A stretch of 44,348 nt of DNA from CG2-30-36-16 sp964372115 (GCA_964372115.1 CAYJPN010000039.1:1-44348), one strand, 5' to 3'. Counted from the stretch's first letter, positions 26,289 through 34,786 are shown. Made by a program: numbers and translations. The notes: generated by a model not told the origin, from the sequence alone.

Positions 26289-27650
26289 TTATCTGTCCGT
26301 ATTGTTTAATTGTTTTTTGATATAAGCCATGGTATCAAATTTCCTTTTTGCGCCGTTATAATTCATGTAACGTATTTGTCCGAATACCGGTCGTGCAGCC
26401 CAAGCGCGGTCGTGAACACCGCCGATTGACCAGGCGCAACCGGCATAACCATTCGGGTCGCGTCCGTCAAGTTCATATTTATCATTCAGGCAAATCGCTG
26501 TTTGCAAAGCTTGTTTCGGAGTTTCAGACCACTCAAGAATTTTTTTTGCCCAGTACATCCTCATATATCCATGAAGTTTCCCGGTTTTAACTAACTCTGT
26601 TTGTGCCGCGTTCCATAGGTCTTCGTGAGTTTTTGCGTTTTCAAATTCTTCAAGATTATAAATATACTCGCGTTTATTATAGGTGTGTTTTAATAGAGTG
26701 TTTTTTCCCCAATCCTTAAAGCCATCAAACGAATCATAGTTTTTATTGAAGCAACAAAAATTATCGGCTAATTCACGGCGGACAATCAGCTCTTCAAGAA
26801 ATGCGTCTATCGATGCTTGATTTGCCCCGGCATTTTGTATTTCCAGCGCAACACGCTGCGCTGATATTTGTCCGAAGTGAAGAAAAGGCGAAAGATTAGA
26901 CTGCGCGTCTTTATTCGGATCGTTCCTGTTTTCAGCGTAATCATCTAATTTATTCGTAATAAAATTTTGCAGTTCATTGTGTGCCGGCGTTGCGCCCGGT
27001 AGCAGCCAATCAACTTCTTTTACCGACATATCTACATTTAATTTATTAAAAATGTTATCCCAATTTATTTTATCAAATGAAAACGCTTCAATTTTTTTTT
27101 GTTTTTGCGGTTCGGGGAATGATGTTAAAAATACTTCTATGTGTTTTTTTATTTTCGGGCGAAAGGTGTACGCCGCGTATTCTTCTTTTTGCGAAACAAA
27201 AAAACACGGGACAATATTATGAGTATCAACTTCAAAAAAAGGAATGTTTATTTGTTTTACAACATCTCTTTTCCAGCCGCGTTTAATTTTCAGCGGATCA
27301 AAATCGCTTACTAAAACAGAAGCATGCAGTTTATTAAGAATTGCGGGCAATTCAATTGATGGATTACCAACCGTAATAATAAGGGGGATGTTTAATTCGT
27401 TTAAATGTGTTTCGGTTTCTTTTAGTCCGCTTAACATAAACATGTATTGACGGATTGTTGCGCCGAGGAATTCCGGAACAAGGTTAAATACAACAACAAC
27501 GGGTGTATTTAATTCCTTTGCTTTTTCCTGAGCGAACAACAAAGCCCAATTATCATAAGCCCGCTGGTCGCGGCTCATCCAATAAACCACCGGTCCCCTG
27601 CCGCCCTTACTCGTCTGTAATAATCGCACTCTCTTTTCGTTAATCATCAA
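26289..27650 (-). CDS. phr: class II CPD photolyase
   Basis: This is a 453-aa light-dependent repair enzyme that splits cyclobutane pyrimidine dimers using FADH-. Class II hallmarks are the N-terminal VVYWMSRDQRAYDNWAL and the C-terminal block GYMRMYWAKKILEWS, LNDKYELDGRDPNGYAGCAW and SIGGVHDRAW with RPVFGQIRYMN. These contain the FAD-binding and tryptophan electron-transfer residues of the class. Length matches the family. The start at 27650 gives MMINEKRVRLLQ; Met2 is equally possible. It is convergent with recQ; about 160 bp separate it from the feoB membrane gene upstream. Confidence 0.95.
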   Translation of the reverse strand: MMINEKRVRLLQTSKGGRGPVVYWMSRDQRAYDNWALLFAQEKAKELNTPVVVVFNLVPEFLGATIRQYMFMLSGLKETETHLNELNIPLIITVGNPSIELPAILNKLHASVLVSDFDPLKIKRGWKRDVVKQINIPFFEVDTHNIVPCFFVSQKEEYAAYTFRPKIKKHIEVFLTSFPEPQKQKKIEAFSFDKINWDNIFNKLNVDMSVKEVDWLLPGATPAHNELQNFITNKLDDYAENRNDPNKDAQSNLSPFLHFGQISAQRVALEIQNAGANQASIDAFLEELIVRRELADNFCCFNKNYDSFDGFKDWGKNTLLKHTYNKREYIYNLEEFENAKTHEDLWNAAQTELVKTGKLHGYMRMYWAKKILEWSETPKQALQTAICLNDKYELDGRDPNGYAGCAWSIGGVHDRAWAARPVFGQIRYMNYNGAKRKFDTMAYIKKQLNNTDR

Positions 27651-27814
27651 TATTTTGTTGTAAAGTTGTTACTTCAGCTAATAAAATCAAATTGAATTTA
27701 GTTGTGGTTCTATCTCACAATTCAAGATAAATCATGCAAACATTCACTCATACAATCCTTCTCGCAGAAATGGTTTTTAGTTATTATTACAGTCATGGTT
27801 TTTAAACTGCAATT

Positions 27815-29248
27815 TTATTGTGCAAACAAATACCACAATTGCGCAAGGGCAAAACAAGCAACAAACCCCATAAAAATCGGCAGCAGAGTTGAAACCACTG
27901 TCCATTTAATGCTTCCGGTTTCTTTATAAATTGTATAAATAGTTGTTGAGCATGGATTGTGCAGCAAAGAAAACAACATTATACTTATACCGGTAAGCAT
28001 CGTCCAGCCGCCTGCGTGGAGTATGTTTGCGGTCGCTTCAACAGAATCAAGTTCAAACATAACTCCGCTACCGCCGCCAATGCCGCTTATACCCGAAATA
28101 AGAATTGTCAGCATCAGTACTGTGGGAATTACAATTTCATTTGCAGGGATTGCAATAATATACGCAAGCAGTATAACGCCGTTAAGTCCGAGCAATAAAC
28201 CGAATGGATTTGACCAGTTAATAAATATTTCGGCAACAGTAGCGTTACCAATGTGCACATTTGCCACAAGCCATATAACGATACCCGCCGGGAGAGCAAA
28301 TACAATTGCCCGCCAAAGAACAAATAATGTTCTGTCGATTAATGAGGTATAAAGTGTCTGCCAAATTCTTGGCGGTCTGTAAGGCGGCAGTTCAAGACTA
28401 AACGCAGAGGCTTCCCCCTTTAAAACTGTCCGTGATAAAAGCCACGACACAAATAAACTTAATGATATGCCAAGTAAAGCCACGGCAACAACAGCGCCGG
28501 CAGAAACAATTCCGGCAAGATGCGGCGGAGCTACCGCGCCAATAAAAATTGTTGCAATTAAAATTTGAGTCGGCCACCTGCCGTTACAGAGAGAAAAATT
28601 ATTTGTAATAATTGCAATTATTCTTTCACGCGGGCTGTCGATAATTCTTGTAGCAACAACACCAGCCGCATTGCAGCCGAAACCCATGCTCATTGTTAAA
28701 GCCTGTTTGCCATGCGCGCCGACTTTTCTGTAAAGATTATCCATATTGAACGCTACTCTCGGCAGGTAGCCGAAATCTTCAAGCAAAGTAAATATCGGAA
28801 AAAATATTGCCATTGGCGGAAGCATTACCGAGATAACCCACGCCATAGCGAGGTACGCACCGTCAATCAGCGAACCGCTTATCCACCAGGGTACCCCAAC
28901 CGAATCCGCAAAGTGTTTTAATGCAGGATGAAAATCATCTACCAGAATTGAAGCGAGATAACCCGACGGGATATTTGACCCTTCAATTGTTACCCAGAAA
29001 ACTACCGCGAGCAGCACAAACATTATGGGAAAACCAAGCCATGGACTTGTTACAACCCGGTCGAATGCTCTATCAAAATTATAAGCCGCTTTTTTGTTAT
29101 CGTACTCTATGGTAACAGCGGCTATTTTTGCCGCATCGGCATAAATTGATTCCGCTAACGAGTCGTGAAAATCTTCACCGATTTCCCAGCGTAGTTCGTC
29201 AGCAAGGTTTAAAATATCGTTTGAGTTTTTTGTTTCATTCATTGTCAT
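27815..29248 (-). CDS. feoB: ferrous iron transporter FeoB, membrane (gate) half
   Basis: This 477-aa protein corresponds to the membrane part of FeoB, encoded separately from the GTPase. A short cytosolic helical stretch (1-65) leads to about 8-10 membrane helices with two nucleoside-recognition/Gate segments. The conserved FeoB cysteine block appears as SMGFGCNAAGVVATRIID and NNFSLCNGRWPTQI, and the C-terminal half has IAIPANEIVIPTVLMLTIL. Fe(II) would pass through this part, controlled by the GTPase from the preceding gene. The ATG overlaps the stop of the GTPase gene (ATGA), so the two halves are translationally coupled. Full-length FeoB is usually one chain of 650-800 aa. Confidence 0.9.
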   Translation of the reverse strand: MTMNETKNSNDILNLADELRWEIGEDFHDSLAESIYADAAKIAAVTIEYDNKKAAYNFDRAFDRVVTSPWLGFPIMFVLLAVVFWVTIEGSNIPSGYLASILVDDFHPALKHFADSVGVPWWISGSLIDGAYLAMAWVISVMLPPMAIFFPIFTLLEDFGYLPRVAFNMDNLYRKVGAHGKQALTMSMGFGCNAAGVVATRIIDSPRERIIAIITNNFSLCNGRWPTQILIATIFIGAVAPPHLAGIVSAGAVVAVALLGISLSLFVSWLLSRTVLKGEASAFSLELPPYRPPRIWQTLYTSLIDRTLFVLWRAIVFALPAGIVIWLVANVHIGNATVAEIFINWSNPFGLLLGLNGVILLAYIIAIPANEIVIPTVLMLTILISGISGIGGGSGVMFELDSVEATANILHAGGWTMLTGISIMLFSLLHNPCSTTIYTIYKETGSIKWTVVSTLLPIFMGFVACFALAQLWYLFAQ

Positions 29249-30051
29249 TTTTCCATAACCTGGTTTGACTCTTCCGAAACCGGTTGATATAATTCATTCA
29301 ACTCGCCGTTTTTTACCGCATCAATCATCCGCTGATCACCGTCGAGCAGACGCAGCGCAACCCATCTTGCGTTCGGAAGGCGGGGATATTGGCCCAATAT
29401 TTTTGTCGTCAACTTTTCAACTGCGCGTTTTAATTCGTGTGTTTCGCTGCTAATGCGGTGAGGGTTACATTTATATTTTCCTGAGGCTACTTCGAATACT
29501 GCGTTCAGCAGCTCCGGCATACCCTTGTTTTGACGTGCCGCTGCAAGCACTACCGGTATTCCGAGTTCGCGCGAAAGACTTCTGTCATCAACTTTGATGT
29601 TTTTTCTTTCCGCTTCATCAATTAGGTTTACACACAAAACGGCTTTATCGGTAATTTCCAAAACCTGAAGCACAAGGTTTAAATTTCGTTCGAGCATTGT
29701 TGCATCTACAACAACAATTGTAACATCGGGTTTGCCGAATAAAATAAAATCGCGGGCAATCTCTTCGTCCTGACTTGTGGAAAGCAGCGAATAGGTTCCC
29801 GGCAGGTCTACTAATTTAAATTTTTTGCCGCTGAATGAAAAAGCGCCTTCGGCGCGCGCGACGGTTTTACCGGGCCAGTTGCCGGTATGTTGTCTTAGAC
29901 CTGTTAAATTATTAAATACTGTACTCTTTCCTGTATTCGGGTTGCCGGCAAGCGCGACTACAAAATCAAACTCGGACATATTTATTCCTTGTTTTATCAA
30001 ATTGCCGGGTTTATATGCCGGACAGCTTTCACATCCTTTTGTGTCACTCAT
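29245..30051 (-). CDS. feoB: FeoB GTPase half
   Basis: This is a 268-aa soluble G protein. A short N-terminal extension has a CxxC (KGCESCPAYK, residues 6-15). The G1 motif is AGNPNTGKST, G3 is DLPGTYSL and G4 is NLID. The guanine-dissociation-inhibitor-like helical region forms the C-terminus. It is homologous to the cytosolic N-terminus of FeoB and must pair with the separate membrane half directly downstream. Its ATG overlaps the stop of the DtxR-FeoA fusion (ATGA), which supports the start at 30051 rather than Met25. It is the third gene of a four-gene iron operon. Confidence 0.92.
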   Translation of the reverse strand: MSDTKGCESCPAYKPGNLIKQGINMSEFDFVVALAGNPNTGKSTVFNNLTGLRQHTGNWPGKTVARAEGAFSFSGKKFKLVDLPGTYSLLSTSQDEEIARDFILFGKPDVTIVVVDATMLERNLNLVLQVLEITDKAVLCVNLIDEAERKNIKVDDRSLSRELGIPVVLAAARQNKGMPELLNAVFEVASGKYKCNPHRISSETHELKRAVEKLTTKILGQYPRLPNARWVALRLLDGDQRMIDAVKNGELNELYQPVSEESNQVMEK

Positions 30052-31070
30052 AATTTTGTTGTTTCTGTTTTAGATTTTGGTTTTATAAAAATCTGCCGCG
30101 CTTGTTTTTTTCTCAAGCCAATAGTTGCACCGCGAATTTTATACGCTATCGGGTCGCCCCAGGTGCTCATAAATTCGTTGGATATTTTTGAGCCAGGCAC
30201 AACGCCAAGATCCATTAATCTTCTCCGCTGCGTTCCCCTGCATGCTTTTGAAAGTCCGATTACTTCGGCTTCATCTCCCTGTTTCAGCTCAAGCAGAGTT
30301 TTATACTTTTCAGGCACACGGTCGAATTTTGAAAGAGGCGCAACCGAAATATTATTTGCAAACAACGGCGCAAGAATTACTTCTTCACCGTTAGCTTCAA
30401 ATTTTACTCTAACCCCGGTTACGTCCAACATTTTTACATGCATTCCGGGGTATAAACCTTCTGCAATTAATTGAGAGTAAATGGTAGCCGGCTCATCCTC
30501 AAGATGGACAATTCGCGCAGCTTCGCCTCCTTTTAAGGATGAAATTGATTGCCATTTTTTCTCCGGCAGTTCACCGCTCGCAGTTGGTATCGGGTCGCCA
30601 TGCGGGTCGTAGACAGGGTTGCCGAGTTTTGCTGCGAGCGCTTCGGCTTCTTCAATTGAAATATCATGCTCTTTTAACTCTGCGTTAAGATGCCATTCTT
30701 GTTCGGGAATGCTGGTTTTATCCGCGAGGTATCTTTCCCATAAACGATGTGTTCTAATTACCCGAAGCGCATAGGATCGTCCCTCCGGGGTTAGCTGCAA
30801 ATATTCGCCGTATATTCCCAGACTCATAGATTCGATATTTTCAGCAACTTTAGCCGCAATATCACGTGAGATGTTTAAACTTTCAGCTATACTTTTAATA
30901 GTGCAGTTTATCTCTTTATCCTCACAGTCGTATAGATGTTTTAAAGCATCTTCAACATATATTCGCCCACTTAAATTTTTTGAGTTTTTTCTTTTTGCCA
31001 TTAACCCGATTTTGGGTGTAAAGAATAAAAGAAAAAGACCAATTACAATTACAATTAAATAGATTTCCAT
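30048..31070 (-). CDS. membrane-anchored DtxR-type regulator fused to FeoA domain
   Basis: This 340-aa fusion begins with one hydrophobic helix (EIYLIVIVIGLFLLFF, 2-17). A DtxR-like winged helix (about 40-100) and a metal/dimerisation domain (HLNAELKEH with an E-x-x-E-H ligand pattern, and YDPHGDPIPT) come next. An SH3-like segment (about 180-250) precedes a full FeoA domain (about 260-335; LLELKQGDEAEVIGL, RRRLMDLGVVPGSKI, GDPIAYKIRGATIGLRKKQA). FeoA normally is a free small protein that helps FeoB, so this gene may combine metal sensing with FeoB activation at the membrane. The upstream dtxR-like gene ends 5 bp before it; the downstream feoB GTPase overlaps by ATGA. DNA binding by the membrane-tethered form is uncertain. 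Confidence 0.85.
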   Translation of the reverse strand: MEIYLIVIVIGLFLLFFTPKIGLMAKRKNSKNLSGRIYVEDALKHLYDCEDKEINCTIKSIAESLNISRDIAAKVAENIESMSLGIYGEYLQLTPEGRSYALRVIRTHRLWERYLADKTSIPEQEWHLNAELKEHDISIEEAEALAAKLGNPVYDPHGDPIPTASGELPEKKWQSISSLKGGEAARIVHLEDEPATIYSQLIAEGLYPGMHVKMLDVTGVRVKFEANGEEVILAPLFANNISVAPLSKFDRVPEKYKTLLELKQGDEAEVIGLSKACRGTQRRRLMDLGVVPGSKISNEFMSTWGDPIAYKIRGATIGLRKKQARQIFIKPKSKTETTKL

Positions 31071-31075
31071 AATTT

Positions 31076-31738
31076 TTATTTTTTAACAATTTCCACAAAA
31101 ACGTTTTCAGCTAATTTTTCACTAATATCAAACGAGCTTCCGTTAATTTTTATTTTTAATGATTTATCAAAAGCCCGCACTTCTTCAACTAATATTTCTT
31201 CGTGCAATTTTATTCCTATTTCACTGATGTAATTCAAAAATTCGGTATGAAAGTCATTTACTCTTATTACCGAACATTTGTCCCCTGCATTAAGCCAGGC
31301 AAGCGGAACATGTTCGCGTAACTTAGGCATTAAACCATTTTTGGATGGTATCGGATCGCCATGCGGGTCGTATTCGGGAAAATTTAATATAACTTCCAAT
31401 CTATCAATTAGTTCATCCGAAGATGAATGTTCAAGTTTGTGCGCTTCATCGTGTATTTTTTCCCACGGCAGACCGACGACCTCATGAAGAAATACCTCCC
31501 AAATTCTGTGTCTCCGCACAATATTACGGGCGTAAACCTCCCCTTTTTCAGTAAGGTTAATTCCCTTATAGCGCTCATATTTTATATTACCATCTCTTGA
31601 CAATTTTTTTAGCATATCGGTAACAGCCGCCCCGGAGATGTTCATCATCTCGGCAATTAGGGTTGGTTTAATCTGCCCATTTTCATCTTTATGCTTAAAG
31701 ATTATGCTTAAATAATCTTCTTTTGATCTGTTGGTCAT
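31076..31738 (-). CDS. DtxR/MntR-family iron-dependent transcriptional regulator
   Basis: This 220-aa regulator has a winged helix at about 1-70 (EDYLSIIFKH, KPTLIAEMMNISGAAVTDMLKKLSR). The metal-binding and dimerisation domain (about 75-135; WEKIHDEAHKLEH, YDPHGDPIPS) has an H-x-x-E-H arrangement where DtxR has C-x-x-E-H and MntR has E-x-x-E-H. An SH3-like C-terminus follows. It heads the iron operon (this gene, DtxR-FeoA, FeoB-N, FeoB-C). A perfect 20-bp palindrome 30 bp upstream of its ATG is a probable self-operator. It would repress Fe(II) uptake when metal is sufficient; metal preference (Fe or Mn) is not settled by sequence. Confidence 0.9.
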   Translation of the reverse strand: MTNRSKEDYLSIIFKHKDENGQIKPTLIAEMMNISGAAVTDMLKKLSRDGNIKYERYKGINLTEKGEVYARNIVRRHRIWEVFLHEVVGLPWEKIHDEAHKLEHSSSDELIDRLEVILNFPEYDPHGDPIPSKNGLMPKLREHVPLAWLNAGDKCSVIRVNDFHTEFLNYISEIGIKLHEEILVEEVRAFDKSLKIKINGSSFDISEKLAENVFVEIVKK

Positions 31739-31767
31739 TCGCTAATATTTTTTGTTTTATTTGTCAT

Positions 31768-31787
31768 AAGTTAAGCGCGCTTAACTT
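31768..31787. promoter_or_regulatory. 20-bp perfect palindrome, probable DtxR-family operator
   Basis: AAGTTAAGCGCGCTTAACTT is a perfect 20-bp inverted repeat, 30 bp upstream of the dtxR-like start. DtxR/IdeR/MntR sites are palindromes of about 19-22 bp with TTAA/TTAG-type arms, so an autoregulatory role is likely. No second copy was seen in the window. Confidence 0.7.
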
Positions 31788-31846
31788 TAATGTCAAGCCC
31801 CATTTAAGTTGACTGAAAAAATATTTACAAATAATGATAATATTGA

Positions 31847-31878
31847 TTGAAATACTAAACTAAAGGTCTTATATTTTG
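31847..31878 (+). promoter_or_regulatory. probable promoter of the lectin-like gene
   Basis: TTG (31847-31849) is followed after 20 nt by TATATTTTG (31870-31878), a Bacteroidota-like -33/-7 pair. Transcription would begin near 31885, leaving a leader of about 36 nt. The same TATATTTTG box precedes the TPR-thioredoxin gene at 34744. Confidence 0.45.
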
Positions 31879-31920
31879 AGTGTTAACCTAAATTTATAAA
31901 CTTTTGGAAAGGGAAAATAT

Positions 31921-32283
31921 ATGAAAAAATTCTTAACAGTAGCAGCTCTATTTTTAATATTCGGTATGTTTGCTACAGCGTATGCTCAGGTTGCAGTTCA
32001 AAGCGGAAAATTTTCTGCTAATGCGGATACACCGGGGTATACTCTCGATAAGAACACCGGCGATAGATCAGTCTCTATTGATGTTACTTTCTTAGTTCCT
32101 TTTGAGACTAAACCTGATATCGTTCTTTCTGTAGTTGCAATAGATGCAGACAAAGCGGAGAACATGCGTTATTCTGTAGATGCAAAATCTATTTCTCGTG
32201 ATGGTTTTACAATTAAAATAAACACATGGGGAGCGAGTAGAATTTATGCAATAACAGGAAATTGGATAGCTCATACCAAGTAA
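31921..32283 (+). CDS. small secreted H-type lectin-like protein
   Basis: This is a 120-aa protein with a clear signal peptide (1-22, cut after AYA). The mature part fits the H-type lectin domain: VQSGKFS at the start, SIDVTFLVPFETKPDIVLSV, IDADKAENMRYSV, RDGFTIKINTWG and a final ITGNWIA. These domains bind GalNAc-type sugars in snails and slime moulds and occur in bacterial secreted proteins. A single free domain is all there is here, so it is presumably released or surface-bound as an oligomer. It has a good Shine-Dalgarno (GGAAAGGG), its own promoter candidate and a UUCG-loop terminator, so it is a monocistronic unit, perhaps highly expressed. Confidence 0.8.
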   Translation: MKKFLTVAALFLIFGMFATAYAQVAVQSGKFSANADTPGYTLDKNTGDRSVSIDVTFLVPFETKPDIVLSVVAIDADKAENMRYSVDAKSISRDGFTIKINTWGASRIYAITGNWIAHTK

Positions 32284-32290
32284 AAAATTT

Positions 32291-32314
32291 AGGCTGCTTC
32301 GGCAGCCTTTTTTA
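32291..32314 (+). terminator. intrinsic terminator with UUCG loop
   Basis: The hairpin AGGCTGC-TTCG-GCAGCCT is followed by TTTTTT, 8 bp after the lectin-like stop. This is a strong Rho-independent terminator. Confidence 0.9.
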
Positions 32315-32385
32315 TTTTAAATACACTCCAAGATAAAACCACAGTTTCAAATTTTATCTTTCTTTGTTTTCTCCGGAAAAAACTA

Positions 32386-34074
32386 TCAGTAAATAACCTT
32401 GCCTGGCATCTTGCCTGTGTGCTCACCATTTTCAATTACTAACTTTCCATTTACGATAACAAAGGGAATTCCTTCAGGAAATTGATGCGGCTCCGTAAAG
32501 GAGGCTTTATCCTGAATCTTGTTATAATCGAAAAGCACAATATCAGCATTTAAACCTTTACTTATTCTTCCTCTGTCGTTTAGGCGTAATTTATCTGCGG
32601 GCATCGAAGTCATTTTTTTTATCATTTCCTCAAGCGAACAAATATTTCTTTCGCGCACATATTTTGCAATAGCGCGGGGGAATGTTCCGTAACCGCGTGG
32701 GTGGGCGATACTTTTATTCATTGGCGGGTATGGCGCGTGCGAGCCCGCATCGGAGGCGATCATCACGAGCGGGTGCGCGAGTATTTTTTCGGTCGATTTT
32801 TCTTCCATACCGAAGCCCATCATCATAACATCATTTTCAGATTGAAGCAGAACATTTACTGCCGCATCAAATTTATCTACGCCCTGTTCTTCGGCAATTT
32901 GATGAATTGTTTTTCCCTGATAAAACTTGTATTCGTTTTTGCCGATGCTTGAAATTAAAACCCCGTTCCATTCACCATCAAGATTGTTAACTTTCTTCTC
33001 GGCGTAATTTCTAATATCATTTTTTAATGAACTATCTTTTAACCGCGCTAAAAATTTTTCACTACCGCCATCTCGCGACCACAAAGGAAAGAGGGAAGAT
33101 AAATTTGTATGATACGCAACGTATGTATATCTGTCGGCATGGACTTCAAGTCCATCATTGGCTGCGTTATCGATTAATTGAAGAACCTCGTCTGCTTTGT
33201 ACCAATTTGTTTTACCTGAAACTTTCAGATGAGAAATTAATAATCTTCCTTCCGATTCTTTTGCAATTCTGATTGCTTCTTTTACAGCTTCAACAACTGT
33301 GTTATCTTCGTTGCGCATGTGTGTTGAATACAGCCGGTGTTTTAATGGAGCGGCTTTGCACAACTCAATCAACTCTTCAGTTGAAGCAAAACTACCCGGC
33401 GTATATTCCAAACCGGTTGAAACACCAATCGCCCCTTCTTCAATTGATTGATTTACAAGCTCAACCATTCTTTTTATTTCCTCACGTGTTGCAGGGCGGT
33501 CGTCATAACCAATAACCATTTCGCGCAAGGTTCCCAATCCTACCATGCTTGCAAGATTAACCGAAAACTTTTTTGACGACATGTAATCAAGAAATCCGCC
33601 GAGTGTATAAAAATTCAGTTCATCACCCGTTTGTTCTTTAAAAACTCTTTTTGCTGTTTCAAGTCCTGCCCCTTCGGCTGGACCGTAACTTTCACCATCC
33701 TGCCCGCAAACTTCCGTTGTAACACCCTGCCTAATTTTACTTTCGGCTTTCGGGTTAAATATAAGGTCGGTGTCGGTGTGGGAATGTATATCAATAAAGC
33801 CGGGGGAGGTATATAAACCGCCGCCGTCGATTGTGTACGCGGCATCAACATCATTCAAATTTCCGACTGCAATAATTTTTCCGTCTTTTATTCCAACGCT
33901 ACCTTTGTATGCTGTTGTTCCTGTTCCATCAATTATGTTTGTGTTTTTTATTAGGATATCATAACCACGCGAGCGCATGCTAAAGGGGTAAATTGATGAT
34001 GAGCCGAATGCCAATAAAGAAGCACCTATTAAAGATGAGTTTTGGATAAATCTGCGGCGATTAATTTTTTTCAT
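32386..34074 (-). CDS. N-acyl-D-amino-acid deacylase (D-aminoacylase), Tat-exported
   Basis: This is a 562-aa amidohydrolase-superfamily enzyme that releases D-amino acids from N-acyl-D-amino acids. A Tat signal (NRRRFIQNSSLIGASLLAFG, about 5-24) places it in the periplasm. Metal ligands of the D-aminoacylase group are visible: HSH at 97-99 in GFIDIHSHTD, C123 in TEVCGQDG, His in YSTHMRNED and in LISHLKVSG, and the catalytic Asp in IASDAGSHAP. The family's C-terminal ADIVLFDY and FVIVNGKLV close the beta domain. It is monocistronic; it might take part in recycling of D-amino acids from peptidoglycan or peptides. Confidence 0.88.
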   Translation of the reverse strand: MKKINRRRFIQNSSLIGASLLAFGSSSIYPFSMRSRGYDILIKNTNIIDGTGTTAYKGSVGIKDGKIIAVGNLNDVDAAYTIDGGGLYTSPGFIDIHSHTDTDLIFNPKAESKIRQGVTTEVCGQDGESYGPAEGAGLETAKRVFKEQTGDELNFYTLGGFLDYMSSKKFSVNLASMVGLGTLREMVIGYDDRPATREEIKRMVELVNQSIEEGAIGVSTGLEYTPGSFASTEELIELCKAAPLKHRLYSTHMRNEDNTVVEAVKEAIRIAKESEGRLLISHLKVSGKTNWYKADEVLQLIDNAANDGLEVHADRYTYVAYHTNLSSLFPLWSRDGGSEKFLARLKDSSLKNDIRNYAEKKVNNLDGEWNGVLISSIGKNEYKFYQGKTIHQIAEEQGVDKFDAAVNVLLQSENDVMMMGFGMEEKSTEKILAHPLVMIASDAGSHAPYPPMNKSIAHPRGYGTFPRAIAKYVRERNICSLEEMIKKMTSMPADKLRLNDRGRISKGLNADIVLFDYNKIQDKASFTEPHQFPEGIPFVIVNGKLVIENGEHTGKMPGKVIY

Positions 34075-34137
34075 TAAGTAACTCCATTTTAAGAAGTAGA
34101 AAAAACTTCGGACTTAATATAAGTCTTCTTTTATAAA

Positions 34138-34605
34138 CTATAAACCCGCGGCAGCCCCTGGTAGCCAGGTTGTAGTTATTCCAAACAAGAGTTTTCCCCT
34201 GTCTTGAACGACCATCCATAATCCGGGAGAAAAATTACCGATCTTTAATACGCCGGGATAAATATCCAAATTAACTTTGTAACTTGTCAAACCGCTGAAG
34301 AACAGCGAAGTCATTAACGAGTTATTAACATCATAAAAAATACCGGCGTTCCAGGTCATACTGATAGTTTTTTTTTACAGAGCGATTCATCAAGTGGTTC
34401 AAGATTTTTAGCTCTTAATCCACCGCCGACCGAAATGTATGAACTATCATTAAACTTGTACGAAAGCCCGCCAAGCCCGTTCATGCCAAAATAATAAAAC
34501 AGATGAAACTTTTCGGAGAAGGGGAGTTTCCATATAATTGAAAAATATTGTCCGTTATTGTGAAGCCTGACCGGGTTAAAAGTAAACGAAGGCTGAAGCG
34601 ATCAA
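34138..34605 (-). pseudogene. decayed outer-membrane-type protein gene (5' truncated, frameshifted)
   Basis: Two minus-strand frames join into one beta-rich protein. The first part (about 34605-34375) reads QPSFTFNPVRLHNNGQYF ... FHLFYYFGMNGLGGLSYKF ... SVGGGLRAKNLEP. The second part (34359-34138) reads TWNAGIFYDVNNSLM ... SFSPGLWMVVQDRGKLLFG-type sequence and ends WLPGAAAGL. They meet at a 9-base T run (34368-34376); one extra base there would restore the frame through SLCKKKTISMTWNAG. Upstream the frame meets a stop at once, with no start codon. The alternating aromatic/polar pattern suggests a beta-barrel or curlin-like outer-membrane protein. A sequencing error at the homopolymer could explain the shift but not the missing 5' end. 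Confidence 0.6.
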
Positions 34606-34704
34606 TCGGCAAGATTTAAATCTTGACTAAAAAATCTATTCTCAATACAGTTTCTGATAAATTTATTGTGCTAAAATGGTGTTATTTGATTTTACACGGC
34701 CTAA

Positions 34705-34723
34705 CAGTAAAAATATTTTACTG
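34705..34723. promoter_or_regulatory. 19-bp inverted repeat upstream of TPR-thioredoxin gene
   Basis: CAGTAAAA-ATA-TTTTACTG has perfect 8-bp arms around a 3-nt centre. It lies about 20 bp upstream of the TATATTTTG box, where a regulator could bind. AT-rich context means chance symmetry cannot be excluded. Confidence 0.3.
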
Positions 34724-34743
34724 ATTTTATTATTATTTATCTC

Positions 34744-34752
34744 TATATTTTG
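34744..34752 (+). promoter_or_regulatory. possible -7 box of the TPR-thioredoxin gene
   Basis: TATATTTTG, identical to the box before the lectin-like gene, lies 34 bp upstream of the ATG at 34787. No convincing TTG was found at the expected -33 position. Confidence 0.35.
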
Positions 34753-34786
34753 CGCCAAAAGTTAAAATCTAATTTGGAGAAATCTT

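Noticed and set aside
27957..28352. 131-codon plus-strand open frame
   Set aside because: It is antisense to the FeoB membrane half; its Ile/Ser/Pro pattern mirrors the membrane helices.
29989..30474. 161-codon plus-strand open frame
   Set aside because: It lies antisense to the well-supported DtxR-FeoA fusion and FeoB GTPase, has Cys/Ser/Pro-rich low-quality composition and no ribosome site.
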